Below, one piece after another: positions 7,844-14,341 of a stretch of 14,341 nucleotides of DNA. The stretch is from an uncultured Eubacteriaceae bacterium (lineage in GTDB: Bacteria; Bacillota; Clostridia; Lachnospirales; CAG-274). The translations under genes and the position numbers were made by a program. The notes beneath the pieces are model-generated. The model was not told the origin of the DNA. It did not search any database and was given only the letters and a program-made list of their open reading frames with translations. How positions within the stretch are numbered: the stretch's first letter is position 1; every line of letters starts with the position of its first letter. The stretch spans positions 1 through 14,341 of the forward strand of contig CALIRN010000120.1 of the NCBI GenBank assembly GCA_938042265.1. Direction: 5' to 3'.

Positions 7844-8293
7844 ATGCATACATCAGAAATACTTAAAAACCTGCGTATCTCAAACAACCTTACACAGGAT
7901 GAAATGGCACAAAGGCTTTTTGTTACAAGACAGGCAATTTCACGCTGGGAAACGGGCGAAACCTCACCTAATACCGAAGCCTTAAAGCTTATTTCCAAAA
8001 CCTTTAATATATCCATAAACACTCTGCTAGACTCACCACAGCAGCTTATTTGCCAGTGCTGTGGTATGCCCCTTACCGATGACAGCTTTATAAGCAGGGA
8101 GAAGGACAACAGCTTTAATGAAGATTACTGCAAATGGTGCTATAGCGACGGTAAATTTCTATATAATGATTTAGATTCACTCTTAGACTTCCTCACAGAT
8201 AATATATCAAACAAAAACTGGAGCAGCGAACAGGTGCGTGAGCATTTTTCAAAGCTTTTGCCTACACTTAAACACTGGAAAAAGGATAACTGA
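7844..8293 (+). CDS. XRE-family regulator with C-terminal putative zinc ribbon
   Basis: The 149-residue product starts at ATG 7844, eight bases after AAAGGAGG. The same frame can be extended upstream, but that would pass through the promoter and is rejected. Residues 6-60 form a Cro/C1-type helix-turn-helix with the usual LTQDEMAQRLFVTRQAISRWE pattern (split by its turn). The C-terminal part (about 68-145) has CQCCGMPL (Cys70, 72, 73) and CKWC (Cys96, 99), matching the putative zinc ribbon family often found in clostridial proteins. It is a soluble DNA-binding protein that could sense metal or redox state through the Cys cluster; no direct evidence of the signal is visible. It is monocistronic, with its own promoter and terminator, divergent from metG. 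Target genes cannot be named. Confidence 0.88.
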   Translation: MHTSEILKNLRISNNLTQDEMAQRLFVTRQAISRWETGETSPNTEALKLISKTFNISINTLLDSPQQLICQCCGMPLTDDSFISREKDNSFNEDYCKWCYSDGKFLYNDLDSLLDFLTDNISNKNWSSEQVREHFSKLLPTLKHWKKDN

Positions 8294-8310
8294 CTTTTAC
8301 AGCTTAATTT

Positions 8311-8340
8311 AGCTGCTGCGTTAATTTACAGCAGCTTTTT
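8311..8340 (+). terminator. Terminator of the HTH/zinc-ribbon gene
   Basis: AGCTGCTG (8311-8318) pairs perfectly with CAGCAGCT (8329-8336) around a ten-base loop, followed by a T run (8336-8340), 18 bases past the stop codon. Confidence 0.8.
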
Positions 8341-8381
8341 GTGTTTTAGCTCACTTTATTCCTATATCAAACCTTCAGGCT

Positions 8382-8575
8382 CTACTTTGTCAGTACCTTT
8401 CTAACCATCATAGGTGCAAAAGCCAAACTAATCTTAACCAAACCATTAACACATACATATCAGACCGCTTGTCGTCCTTTGTGGACAGACCTATAACCCA
8501 AGCCTTAGCCTATACATTGTTCAGATATCCGTTTATCTCATCAGAGTTTGTAAAGCATACAATATTGCTCATAAC
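8382..8575 (-). pseudogene. Possible decayed 3' end of a short-chain dehydrogenase gene
   Basis: No intact gene fills 8341-8593. On the minus strand, reading from about 8572, one frame gives a short protein-like stretch, an in-frame TAG, then a segment ending RSDMYV. A one-base shift continues it as VNGLVKISLAFAPMMVRKVL and then a stop at 8382-8384. The order (amphipathic helix, short GK/SDM-like turn, V-x-G, then a basic-hydrophobic tail) recalls the C-terminal end of some short-chain dehydrogenases. With one nonsense change and one frameshift it would be a relic. The match is by eye, so the family name is weak; the alternative is meaningless intergenic sequence. Confidence 0.28.
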
Positions 8576-8593
8576 CCCTAGGTTTATTAATTA

Positions 8594-8941
8594 TCACTCA
8601 TCCGCATTTTCTATCTTAACAATAAAATCCAGTATTTTATCAAGGTTTTTAAGAGTATTGTCACTCATATCCCTTACCTTATTTTCGATGGAATTAATGT
8701 ACAGATTTTTTCTGTTAAACTCTGATATGCCAAGGAGATAATCGGCAGATATATTAAGAGCACCGCTTAGATTTTTAAGGGTAGACAGGGATACTCCCAC
8801 CTTTCCGCTTTCAACATCTGCAAGGAAGCGTGGGGAAAGATTGATTTTTTCCGCCAGTCTTTCTCTTGTAAGACCACGTCGGTTTCTCATATATTTAATA
8901 TTTCTGCCAAGTATAATATTAATCTCTTTGGAATCAGCCAT
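8594..8941 (-). CDS. XRE-family transcriptional regulator
   Basis: This 115-residue protein has a Cro/C1-type helix-turn-helix at about 11-70 (LTRERLAEKINLS, then RFLADVESGK, then STLKNLSGALNIS) and a short C-terminal helical tail that could serve for dimerisation. The start is set by GGAGG seven bases before ATG 8941. It is divergent from the ABC exporter gene, with 138 bases between starts, and this spacer holds several related dyads over both promoters. Inference: it represses its own gene and the exporter, released by a toxic compound or other signal. No sensor domain is visible, and the family cannot be refined further from the sequence. Confidence 0.88.
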   Translation of the reverse strand: MADSKEINIILGRNIKYMRNRRGLTRERLAEKINLSPRFLADVESGKVGVSLSTLKNLSGALNISADYLLGISEFNRKNLYINSIENKVRDMSDNTLKNLDKILDFIVKIENADE

Positions 8942-8961
8942 AAATAAACCTCCATATACTG

Positions 8962-9039
8962 TGTTACTTCATTATATTATGATGCAACAGCTCTTTAAAA
9001 TGATGTATTACTTCACTTGACAAATGATGTAATATGTCA
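8962..9039. promoter_or_regulatory. Operator cluster between XRE regulator and ABC exporter
   Basis: Three dyads built on the half-site TGAWGYA are visible. Site 1 (8962-8989) has TGTTACTTCAT facing ATGATGCAACA across six bases and contains the regulator's -10 box. Site 2 (9001-9015), TGATGTATTACTTCA, is a palindrome apart from its A/T positions and lies just upstream of the exporter's -35. Site 3 (9025-9039), TGATGTAATATGTCA, lies within the 17-base spacer of the exporter promoter. This placement is what a repressor acting on both genes would need. That the neighbouring XRE protein binds here is inference. Confidence 0.65.
8971..8999 (-). promoter_or_regulatory. Probable promoter of the XRE regulator gene
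   Basis: On the minus strand TTTAAA (8999-8994), 17 bases, then a perfect TATAAT (8976-8971). The -35 box is weak. The -10 box lies in the centre of operator site 1, consistent with autoregulation. Confidence 0.5.
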
Positions 9040-9045
9040 TATAAT
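9017..9045 (+). promoter_or_regulatory. Consensus promoter of the ABC exporter gene
   Basis: A perfect TTGACA (9017-9022), 17-base spacer and perfect TATAAT (9040-9045). Operator site 3 occupies the spacer. Such a strong promoter implies that the gene is held off by repression. The start would be near 9052. Confidence 0.88.
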
Positions 9046-9079
9046 GAGATTACTGTTTTATTTATAAGGAGGGATCAGC

Positions 9080-10858
9080 TTGAAAAAACAACATCCTGCA
9101 TTAAGAACACTCAACTACATAAAGCCCTACCTGTATCTGATATTTATATCGGCAATATGCGGAGTAATTAAGCTTTGCATACCTATGGCTCTGCCTCAGG
9201 TGTTAAAATATTTTACCGATACGGTACTTGCAGCAGACACAGCCCTTACGGTCGATGAGCAGCTTCATGAAATTTACAAATGGCTTTTAATACTCTCTGC
9301 CCTGTTTGTTTTTGTGGAAATACCCGCAACCTATTTAAGAGAGGTATGCTCATTAATCGTATCAAACAAGGTTATGTTTAAACTCAGATGTGAGCTGTAT
9401 GAGCATATACAGAAAATGTCCGCCTCCTTTTTCAGCAAAAACAAATCAGGGGCGCTGGTTTCACGCATAAGCAATGATGTGCAGTGTGTGCACGCCTTTG
9501 TGTGGACTGTTGTTACAAATATATGGATTGACAGTACCCTGCTTATTATTGTTGTTATTTTAATGCTTAGGGTCAGCGTGATACTTACACTTATTTCAAT
9601 AATCACTCTGCCCCTTTCGGCGGTTGCCACGCAAAAAATAAGAGCTAATATAAGAAAAAACAGCAGAAATGAGCAAAACGAGCTTGCGGAGCTTTCCGCC
9701 TTTGCAGCGGAACGATTTACGGGCTTTGCAATAATCAGGCTTTTTAACAACAGCCTTGAGGAAACTGCAAAATTTAATACAATTACCCAAAATTATTATA
9801 AATTCAGAATGAAAACAAATATGCTTTTTTCCCTGGGCACAGCCTTTATAAACTTTTTTTCCGATATAATTATGACTGTGGTTATCTGTTTTGCCGCAGT
9901 TTTTATAGTAAAAAACAAAATGACAATAGGCGACCTTATTGTATTTAACAGCTATTTATATACCATTACTATTCCCTTAAAGCGCTTTGCGGAGTTAAGT
10001 GTTTCCTACTCTCAGAGTATAGCGGGTATTGAGCGTGTTTATGAAATACTGGATACTTCTCCCGATATAGTCGAAAAGGAAAACGCTGTGGAAATTAACG
10101 AAAATGCAGCAATGGATATAAGCTTTGATAAGGTATGCTTTAAATACGAAAAAAAAGCAGACAATGATACCCTTTCAAATATTTCCTTCAATATAAAAGA
10201 CGGAGAAAGGATAGCTCTTGTAGGCTCCAGCGGCTGCGGCAAAACCACTCTTGTTAATCTGCTTACAAGGTTTTACGACACCGACAGCGGCAAGGTTACC
10301 GTTGCCGGCAGGGATATACGGGATTATAAGCTTAATTCCCTGTATAAGCAAATGGGTATGGTATTTCAGAATACGGTTTTATTCAGCGATACCATTGAGG
10401 AAAACATTAAATATGGCAATCCCTCGGCAAGTGATGATGAAATTAAAAAAGCAGCAGAGGCGGCAAACGCACTGGATTTTATCAGCAGCACACCAAACGG
10501 CTTTAAAACCGTACTGGGAGAGAGAGGTATCGGTCTTTCCGGCGGACAAAAACAGAGAATTGCAATAGCCAGGGTTTTTCTTAAAAACCCACGTATTTTA
10601 ATACTTGATGAAGCAACAAGCGCCCTAGACTCTGAGTCAGAGGAGCTTGTACAAAAGGCGTTAGACAGACTTATGAAAGGCAGAACCTCCGTTGTTATTG
10701 CTCACCGCCTGTCAACCATAGTTGATGCCGATAAAATAATTGTTATGGATAATGGTAAAATTGTTGAGTACGGCAAACATAAGGAGCTGCTTTCCAGGGG
10801 CGGCAGATATAAGGAGCTGTATGACAAGCAATTTAAGCATATTATAAATAGTAAGTAA
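9080..10858 (+). CDS. ABC exporter half-transporter (permease fused to ATPase)
   Basis: The 592-residue product starts at TTG 9080, six bases after AAGGAGGG. Residues 1-310 form a six-helix exporter membrane domain (segments near 17-35, 67-85, 140-163, 166-183, 250-275, 283-300). Residues 345-590 form the ATPase: Walker A GSSGCGKTT (382-390), Q-loop Gln430, signature LSGGQ (486-490), Walker B ILILDE with catalytic Glu511, and His542 in the switch (AHRLST). All catalytic residues are present. It is a full MsbA/BmrA-type half transporter, expected to act as a homodimer, exporting lipids, drugs or peptides; the substrate cannot be told. It stands alone without a second half gene, and the divergent XRE regulator with operators suggests an inducible efflux pump. 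Confidence 0.93.
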   Translation: MKKQHPALRTLNYIKPYLYLIFISAICGVIKLCIPMALPQVLKYFTDTVLAADTALTVDEQLHEIYKWLLILSALFVFVEIPATYLREVCSLIVSNKVMFKLRCELYEHIQKMSASFFSKNKSGALVSRISNDVQCVHAFVWTVVTNIWIDSTLLIIVVILMLRVSVILTLISIITLPLSAVATQKIRANIRKNSRNEQNELAELSAFAAERFTGFAIIRLFNNSLEETAKFNTITQNYYKFRMKTNMLFSLGTAFINFFSDIIMTVVICFAAVFIVKNKMTIGDLIVFNSYLYTITIPLKRFAELSVSYSQSIAGIERVYEILDTSPDIVEKENAVEINENAAMDISFDKVCFKYEKKADNDTLSNISFNIKDGERIALVGSSGCGKTTLVNLLTRFYDTDSGKVTVAGRDIRDYKLNSLYKQMGMVFQNTVLFSDTIEENIKYGNPSASDDEIKKAAEAANALDFISSTPNGFKTVLGERGIGLSGGQKQRIAIARVFLKNPRILILDEATSALDSESEELVQKALDRLMKGRTSVVIAHRLSTIVDADKIIVMDNGKIVEYGKHKELLSRGGRYKELYDKQFKHIINSK

Positions 10859-10900
10859 AAAAATTCCACATTGCATTTTACTGCAATGTGGAATTTTTTT
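10857..10900. terminator. Bidirectional terminator between convergent genes
   Basis: A perfect 19-base inverted repeat (10857-10875 with 10882-10900, six-base loop) has A runs on the left and T runs on the right, so it works for both the ABC exporter gene (plus) and the SGNH gene (minus). It overlaps both stop codons. Confidence 0.92.
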
Positions 10901-11969
10901 ACTTTCCCCTCATATAATAATTGTCGTTAAGCCACTGTATAAAATAATTATCCACTATCTCAACACCGCTGTGATTAAGGTGTGCATCATCTCTGAAGTT
11001 ATCATTTGTAAGCAAACCGTATTCACCATTTACATAATTAAAGTCAAGATACATAACATCAAGACTGTCTGCAATATTCTCTATTGTATTATGAATGTCA
11101 CTGTAATTTTTAATATAGTCCATAGATACATTTGCAACAGGCGCAGTTACAAAAATAACATCAATTCCATTATCCTTACACAGCTTTGTAAGCTTTTCAA
11201 GATATTTAACCTGTGTGTCATTAATTTTCCATTTGCTGCCGTCAAGTTCTTTAAACTGATTTGTTTTATCAAATTCATCAGGCAGCATATTGTAGTTACA
11301 ATAGGTATAGCCCTGTGAACGGTACTGTTCCACGCCCTCCTGTCTTTGTGCGGCAGGCAAAGCCACATTGTACTTTGCCTCCACGCTCTTTTTAATCTCG
11401 CTTGTCCTGTAGGCAAAATAATCCGCCTGATACCTTAATGCCGAATTATTATATTTTATCTTTTCGCTTAAAGGAAAAACCTCCTTAATATAATCCTGCT
11501 CCAGCTCCTTATTATTTATAACCTGAAAAAGATAACCCGCCTGAGTAAGTTCAAACTCATCATCTATCATATCCCAGTACACTTCTATTACCGCAAGGTG
11601 TGGTTTTTGATAGTTAAGCACCTCCCGCATGGTGTAATAGGTGCTGTCCATGTGCTGTAAGGGCATACCAAGCTGATAGCTGTCTGTACCAAGTCCGCTG
11701 TCAATAATTTGCGGATCAAAGGTACAATAGGAATGAGAGGAGCCTAAAAAAACAATATCAAGGCTGTCCTCGGGCAGGGAATAAAACTCCTCCCAGCGGC
11801 ACTGGTTATAGGTATTTATCTGATTTTCCGTACTTGCCTCAGAATATTTATTGCCTATAAAAATTAAGGCAGGTATAAGCATGGCAGCAAACAGCACCGC
11901 CTTAAAAACCAACAGCGGCATACCGCTTTTCCCGTTGTCAGAACTGGAAATATATGAAATCTCCTCCAC
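10899..11969 (-). CDS. Membrane-anchored SGNH-fold protein partnered with MBOAT (DltD/AlgX-like role)
   Basis: The 356-residue product has one N-terminal membrane helix (about 18-38), then an extracellular domain with an SGNH-type block I (IVFLGSSHS, Ser78 as likely nucleophile) and block V (DDAHLNHSG, Asp327 and His330). Such proteins lie next to MBOAT acyltransferases and act as extracellular transferases or esterases for polymer esters, like DltD, AlgX or PatB. It does not look like canonical DltD in length or motif. The GTG start at 11969 lies inside the MBOAT 3' end (32-base overlap) with GGGGGTG upstream; an ATG at 11921 is the alternative, though it would shorten the cytoplasmic part. 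It is the last gene of the operon, ending in the bidirectional terminator. AGA/AGG arginine codons predominate, as in the rest of the window. Confidence 0.82.
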   Translation of the reverse strand: MEEISYISSSDNGKSGMPLLVFKAVLFAAMLIPALIFIGNKYSEASTENQINTYNQCRWEEFYSLPEDSLDIVFLGSSHSYCTFDPQIIDSGLGTDSYQLGMPLQHMDSTYYTMREVLNYQKPHLAVIEVYWDMIDDEFELTQAGYLFQVINNKELEQDYIKEVFPLSEKIKYNNSALRYQADYFAYRTSEIKKSVEAKYNVALPAAQRQEGVEQYRSQGYTYCNYNMLPDEFDKTNQFKELDGSKWKINDTQVKYLEKLTKLCKDNGIDVIFVTAPVANVSMDYIKNYSDIHNTIENIADSLDVMYLDFNYVNGEYGLLTNDNFRDDAHLNHSGVEIVDNYFIQWLNDNYYMRGK

Positions 11970-13464
11970 TTGAAAACACCCCCATTCCTATAATCATAAC
12001 AGCAGTTACATAATAAAAAGCAAACCTGAAAACAAACGGTACCTTCAGCATCAGCTCATTAATTTCATATTTAAAGCTGATTATTTCACATAGTATAAGG
12101 TAGAAAACCGCACCTGCCATAAGCACAAGCTCAAAAAAATTAAGTCCCATACCGTTAAGCACCTCATATAAATACTGCACATCCGCAGCAGCGGAAATAT
12201 TGTCAAGCAAATGTGATACAATATAAATTCCGTCACTTATATTATTTGCTTTAAAGAATATCCACGCAAAAGCAATAAGCGCAAAGGTTATAAGCATTGA
12301 TATAAAATCCGTAAGGAAAAACTTAAATTTTTGTTTACCGAAAATTCTGTACTTTATATTGCCTATTATCTGATAAAAGCCGTGCAAAGCACCCCATACA
12401 ACAAAGGTCCAGCTTGCGCCGTGCCAAAGACCGCTTACCATAAAGGTTATCATATAATTAAGCCATTGTCTAGGAATACTTACCCTGTTGCCACCAAGAG
12501 GAATATACAAATAATCCTTAAACCATGAGGACAGGGAAATATGCCACCTGCGCCAGAATTCCCTTATGCTTTTTGAAAAATAAGGTCTGTCAAAATTGTT
12601 TATAAGCTCAATGCCCATAGTCCCTGCACAGCCTCTTGCTATGTCGGAATAGCCGCTGAAATCGCAGTAAATCTGCACCGTAAAGCACAGGGTTGCAATT
12701 ATAAGCGCCAGTCCCTCATACTCCGCAGGAGCACCATAAACCGTATTTACAAGCACATTAAGCCTGTCTGCAATAACCACCTTTTTAAAATAGCCCCACA
12801 GCACACGCTCCAGCCCGAACCACACCGTCCTGAAATCAAACCGGTGCGGCGCATACAATGTCTGTGACAGTTCGCCGAAACGACTGATGGGTCCCTGTAT
12901 CAGCTGCGGAAAAAAGGACGTAAACAGCGCCATTTTAAAAATATTTTTTTCTGCTTCGGCCTTACCGCGGTAAACGTCAATCACATATCCCATTGTCTGA
13001 AACGTATAAAAGGAAATGCCAAGCGGCAGTACCAGATTCACACGGGCAATGGAGTGTCTGCCGGTAAACAGCGCCGCAATGCCGTTTACATTGGCAATCG
13101 CAAAATTCGTATATTTTAAAACCGCAAGAATTCCAAGATTCACAAGAAGACAACCTATAAAAATCATGCGCTTTTTACGCTTTATCTGCTGTTTGTACGC
13201 TTTGCGCTCCTGCTTTGACCAGACTTCTTTGTGTGCCTTTACCGTGTCATCCATGTGGTACTGCACCGCAGACATGATACGGGCGGCGGCATATGAGGTC
13301 ACAATCGTAACTCCCATAAACAGCAGCCCGTAAAGCCCAGAACGTGCGTAAAAAAATACATTTGCAACAAGCAGTAAAACCCACTGAAACCGCACCGGAA
13401 TCAGATAATACAGCCCCAGCACACACGCTAGAAATGCCACAAATTCAAATGATGTAAAAAGCAT
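11938..13464 (-). CDS. MBOAT-family O-acyltransferase (DltB/AlgI-like)
   Basis: The 508-residue polytopic protein is full length for the DltB/AlgI class. Family landmarks: PLGISFYTFQTMGY (147-160), QGPISRF (190-196), CDFSGYSDIARG (267-278), REFWRRWHISLSSWFKDYLY (301-320, with His308) and SGLWHGASW (344-352, with the near-invariant His348). It should move an acyl or aminoacyl group from the carrier protein through the membrane to an outside acceptor. The ATG is two bases past the carrier-protein stop, with GAGG in that gene's end. Oddity: codons 1-211 use CGN for ten of eleven Arg and have about 47% GC, whereas from codon 212 (12831) AGA/AGG take over (eight of the next ten) and GC falls to about 32% in the last third. 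A highly charged cytoplasmic loop at 72-100 is unusual for the class. Confidence 0.92.
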   Translation of the reverse strand: MLFTSFEFVAFLACVLGLYYLIPVRFQWVLLLVANVFFYARSGLYGLLFMGVTIVTSYAAARIMSAVQYHMDDTVKAHKEVWSKQERKAYKQQIKRKKRMIFIGCLLVNLGILAVLKYTNFAIANVNGIAALFTGRHSIARVNLVLPLGISFYTFQTMGYVIDVYRGKAEAEKNIFKMALFTSFFPQLIQGPISRFGELSQTLYAPHRFDFRTVWFGLERVLWGYFKKVVIADRLNVLVNTVYGAPAEYEGLALIIATLCFTVQIYCDFSGYSDIARGCAGTMGIELINNFDRPYFSKSIREFWRRWHISLSSWFKDYLYIPLGGNRVSIPRQWLNYMITFMVSGLWHGASWTFVVWGALHGFYQIIGNIKYRIFGKQKFKFFLTDFISMLITFALIAFAWIFFKANNISDGIYIVSHLLDNISAAADVQYLYEVLNGMGLNFFELVLMAGAVFYLILCEIISFKYEINELMLKVPFVFRFAFYYVTAVMIIGMGVFSSGGDFIYFQF

Positions 13465-13466
13465 GG

Positions 13467-13694
13467 TTATTCATCCTCTAAACGTGTAATCAGCGCATAC
13501 AGCGCCCGTGCCGAATTAAAGTTTTCCGGTCCTAATTCATCTGCCGGAATGACAACATCAAACCGGTTATGCACCTCGGCGATAATCGTAATCATGTCAA
13601 ACGAATCCAAAATCTTATCCGTAATCAATGTGGTACAGTTTTCATAATCCACATCCGGGTGCAGTTCTTTTAAAATTTCAATTAATTGTTCCAT
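13467..13694 (-). CDS. Acyl/aminoacyl carrier protein (DltC-like)
   Basis: This small protein (75 residues from ATG 13694) is a four-helix carrier protein by pattern. Its phosphopantetheine Ser is most likely Ser31 in ILDSFDM, followed by ITIIAEVHNRFDVVIP, the usual helix II and loop. Most carrier proteins have DSL; DSF is a mild variant. I chose ATG 13694, seven bases past the ligase stop, since the protein then begins like DltC; ATG 13715 would add seven residues and overlap the ligase end. The neighbours on both sides, a ligase and an MBOAT protein, show its job: it carries an activated small acid between them. Isoleucine is coded only by ATT/ATC and Arg only by CGN, unlike the genes left of 12.8 kb. 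Confidence 0.88.
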   Translation of the reverse strand: MEQLIEILKELHPDVDYENCTTLITDKILDSFDMITIIAEVHNRFDVVIPADELGPENFNSARALYALITRLEDE

Positions 13695-13701
13695 ATTTCT
13701 T

Positions 13702-14341
13702 CTATTCTCCAGCATACATCTCTTTTAATTTCATGCGGTCGACTTTGCCGTTTAAGGTCAGCGGCAATCTATCCACCTGTCGTAAAACGCCCGGCACCAT
13801 GTAGCGTGGAAGACGCTCTTTTAAAAAGGCAAGCACCTCTGCCGGCTGTACTTCTCCCGCATAAAATAATACAATTTTTTTCTTTTCCTCATCATAAATA
13901 CAACAGCCGCCTGCGATTTTTTCCATGCAGTTTACACTGCCTTCAATTTCACCAAGTTCAATACGATGTCCCATATGTTTAATCTGATAATCCTTACGGG
14001 AAGCAAACATTAATTCTCCGCGGTCATTATAATAACCCAAATCTCCGGTCTTATAAATAATCTCCGGATAGTCCTTATTGAGCGGATTCTGCACAAAACT
14101 CCCGGCAGTCTTTTCCGGCTGGCGGTAATATCCCATGGTCACCGCCGTTCCACGGATACAGATTTCGCCCTTTTCTCCCTGCGTTACTTCTTTTCCATCT
14201 TCATTTAAAAGCAGAATGCCGGTATTGGGAAACGGTCTGCCAATCGGAATCACTTCATCTTCCTTAAATTCCCTGTCCACAACATAATAGCAGGACATTC
14301 CGGTTGCTTCCGTCGGTCCGTACAGATTGATGTACCGTGCA
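13702..14341 (-). CDS. Adenylation-domain ligase (DltA-like), C-terminal part, cut by window edge
   Basis: The last 212 residues of an ANL-superfamily adenylating enzyme are present; the frame is open to the right edge, so the N-terminal part with the P-loop is outside. Visible motifs: YGPTEAT (A5) at the edge, GEICIRG (A6-like), YKTGDLG (A7), HRIELGEIE (A8) and NGKVDRMKL with the catalytic Lys (A10). The enzyme activates an acid as its AMP ester and loads it on the adjacent carrier protein. In DltA the acid is D-alanine, but pocket residues are mostly outside this window, so the substrate is open. A short ATG-started frame from 14298 is only the tail, not a true start. Composition is richer in GC and mostly uses CGN Arg codons. 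Confidence 0.88.
   Translation of the reverse strand, partial: ARYINLYGPTEATGMSCYYVVDREFKEDEVIPIGRPFPNTGILLLNEDGKEVTQGEKGEICIRGTAVTMGYYRQPEKTAGSFVQNPLNKDYPEIIYKTGDLGYYNDRGELMFASRKDYQIKHMGHRIELGEIEGSVNCMEKIAGGCCIYDEEKKKIVLFYAGEVQPAEVLAFLKERLPRYMVPGVLRQVDRLPLTLNGKVDRMKLKEMYAGE

Noticed and set aside
13016..13333. Plus-strand frame opposite the MBOAT gene
   Set aside because: It overlaps a well-supported gene with conserved family motifs; it has no ribosome site or known domain.
1..14341. CRISPR array, transposase, integrase, tRNA or rRNA genes
   Set aside because: No regularly spaced repeats, terminal inverted repeats with a transposase, or cloverleaf/rRNA sequence were found by eye on either strand.

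Overview
The window reads as a piece of chromosome from a low-GC Clostridia-type Firmicute. A gut Lachnospiraceae-like organism is my best guess, but the genus cannot be told from the sequence alone. Three things point this way: a T-box leader on methionyl-tRNA synthetase, the metG-tatD-yabE gene order known from Bacillus and Clostridia, and strong AAGGAGG ribosome binding sites with TTGACA/TATAAT promoters. No rRNA, tRNA, CRISPR array, insertion sequence or phage gene was seen.

Layout from left to right. (1) 1-3242, minus strand: a three-gene operon moxR, DUF58 and a transglutaminase-like membrane protein (cut by the window edge), read from a good promoter at 3214-3242. This is a widespread envelope module of uncertain function. 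(2) 3255-7664, minus strand: a T-box-controlled metG, translationally coupled tatD, then a secreted DUF348/G5/3D-domain YabE-like cell-wall protein with its own likely promoter and a strong terminator. The T-box specifier is ATG (Met), matching the gene it controls. The usual next genes, rnmV and ksgA, are absent here. (3) 7665-8593: a dyad-rich intergenic block, a small plus-strand regulator (HTH plus zinc ribbon) with a near-consensus promoter and a terminator, then a stretch that looks like the decayed 3' end of a dehydrogenase gene. (4) 8594-10900: an XRE regulator divergent from an MsbA/BmrA-type ABC exporter. The 138 bp between them holds a cluster of related dyads that overlay both promoters, so joint repression by the XRE protein is likely. 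(5) 10899-14341, minus strand: a dlt-like operon, in transcription order an adenylation-domain ligase (cut by the window edge), a carrier protein, an MBOAT acyltransferase and a membrane-anchored SGNH protein. Together they should activate a small acid, load it on the carrier, pass it across the membrane and place it on an extracellular polymer.

The most unusual signals are two. First, base composition and arginine codon choice change inside the MBOAT gene near 12.8 kb: the ligase, carrier and first ~210 MBOAT codons look foreign to the rest of the window. This suggests either a recombination join within the gene or an assembly chimera. Second, the operator cluster between the XRE and ABC genes is well ordered. 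No wholly new system is evident; the dlt-like operon with a non-DltD SGNH partner is the nearest candidate.
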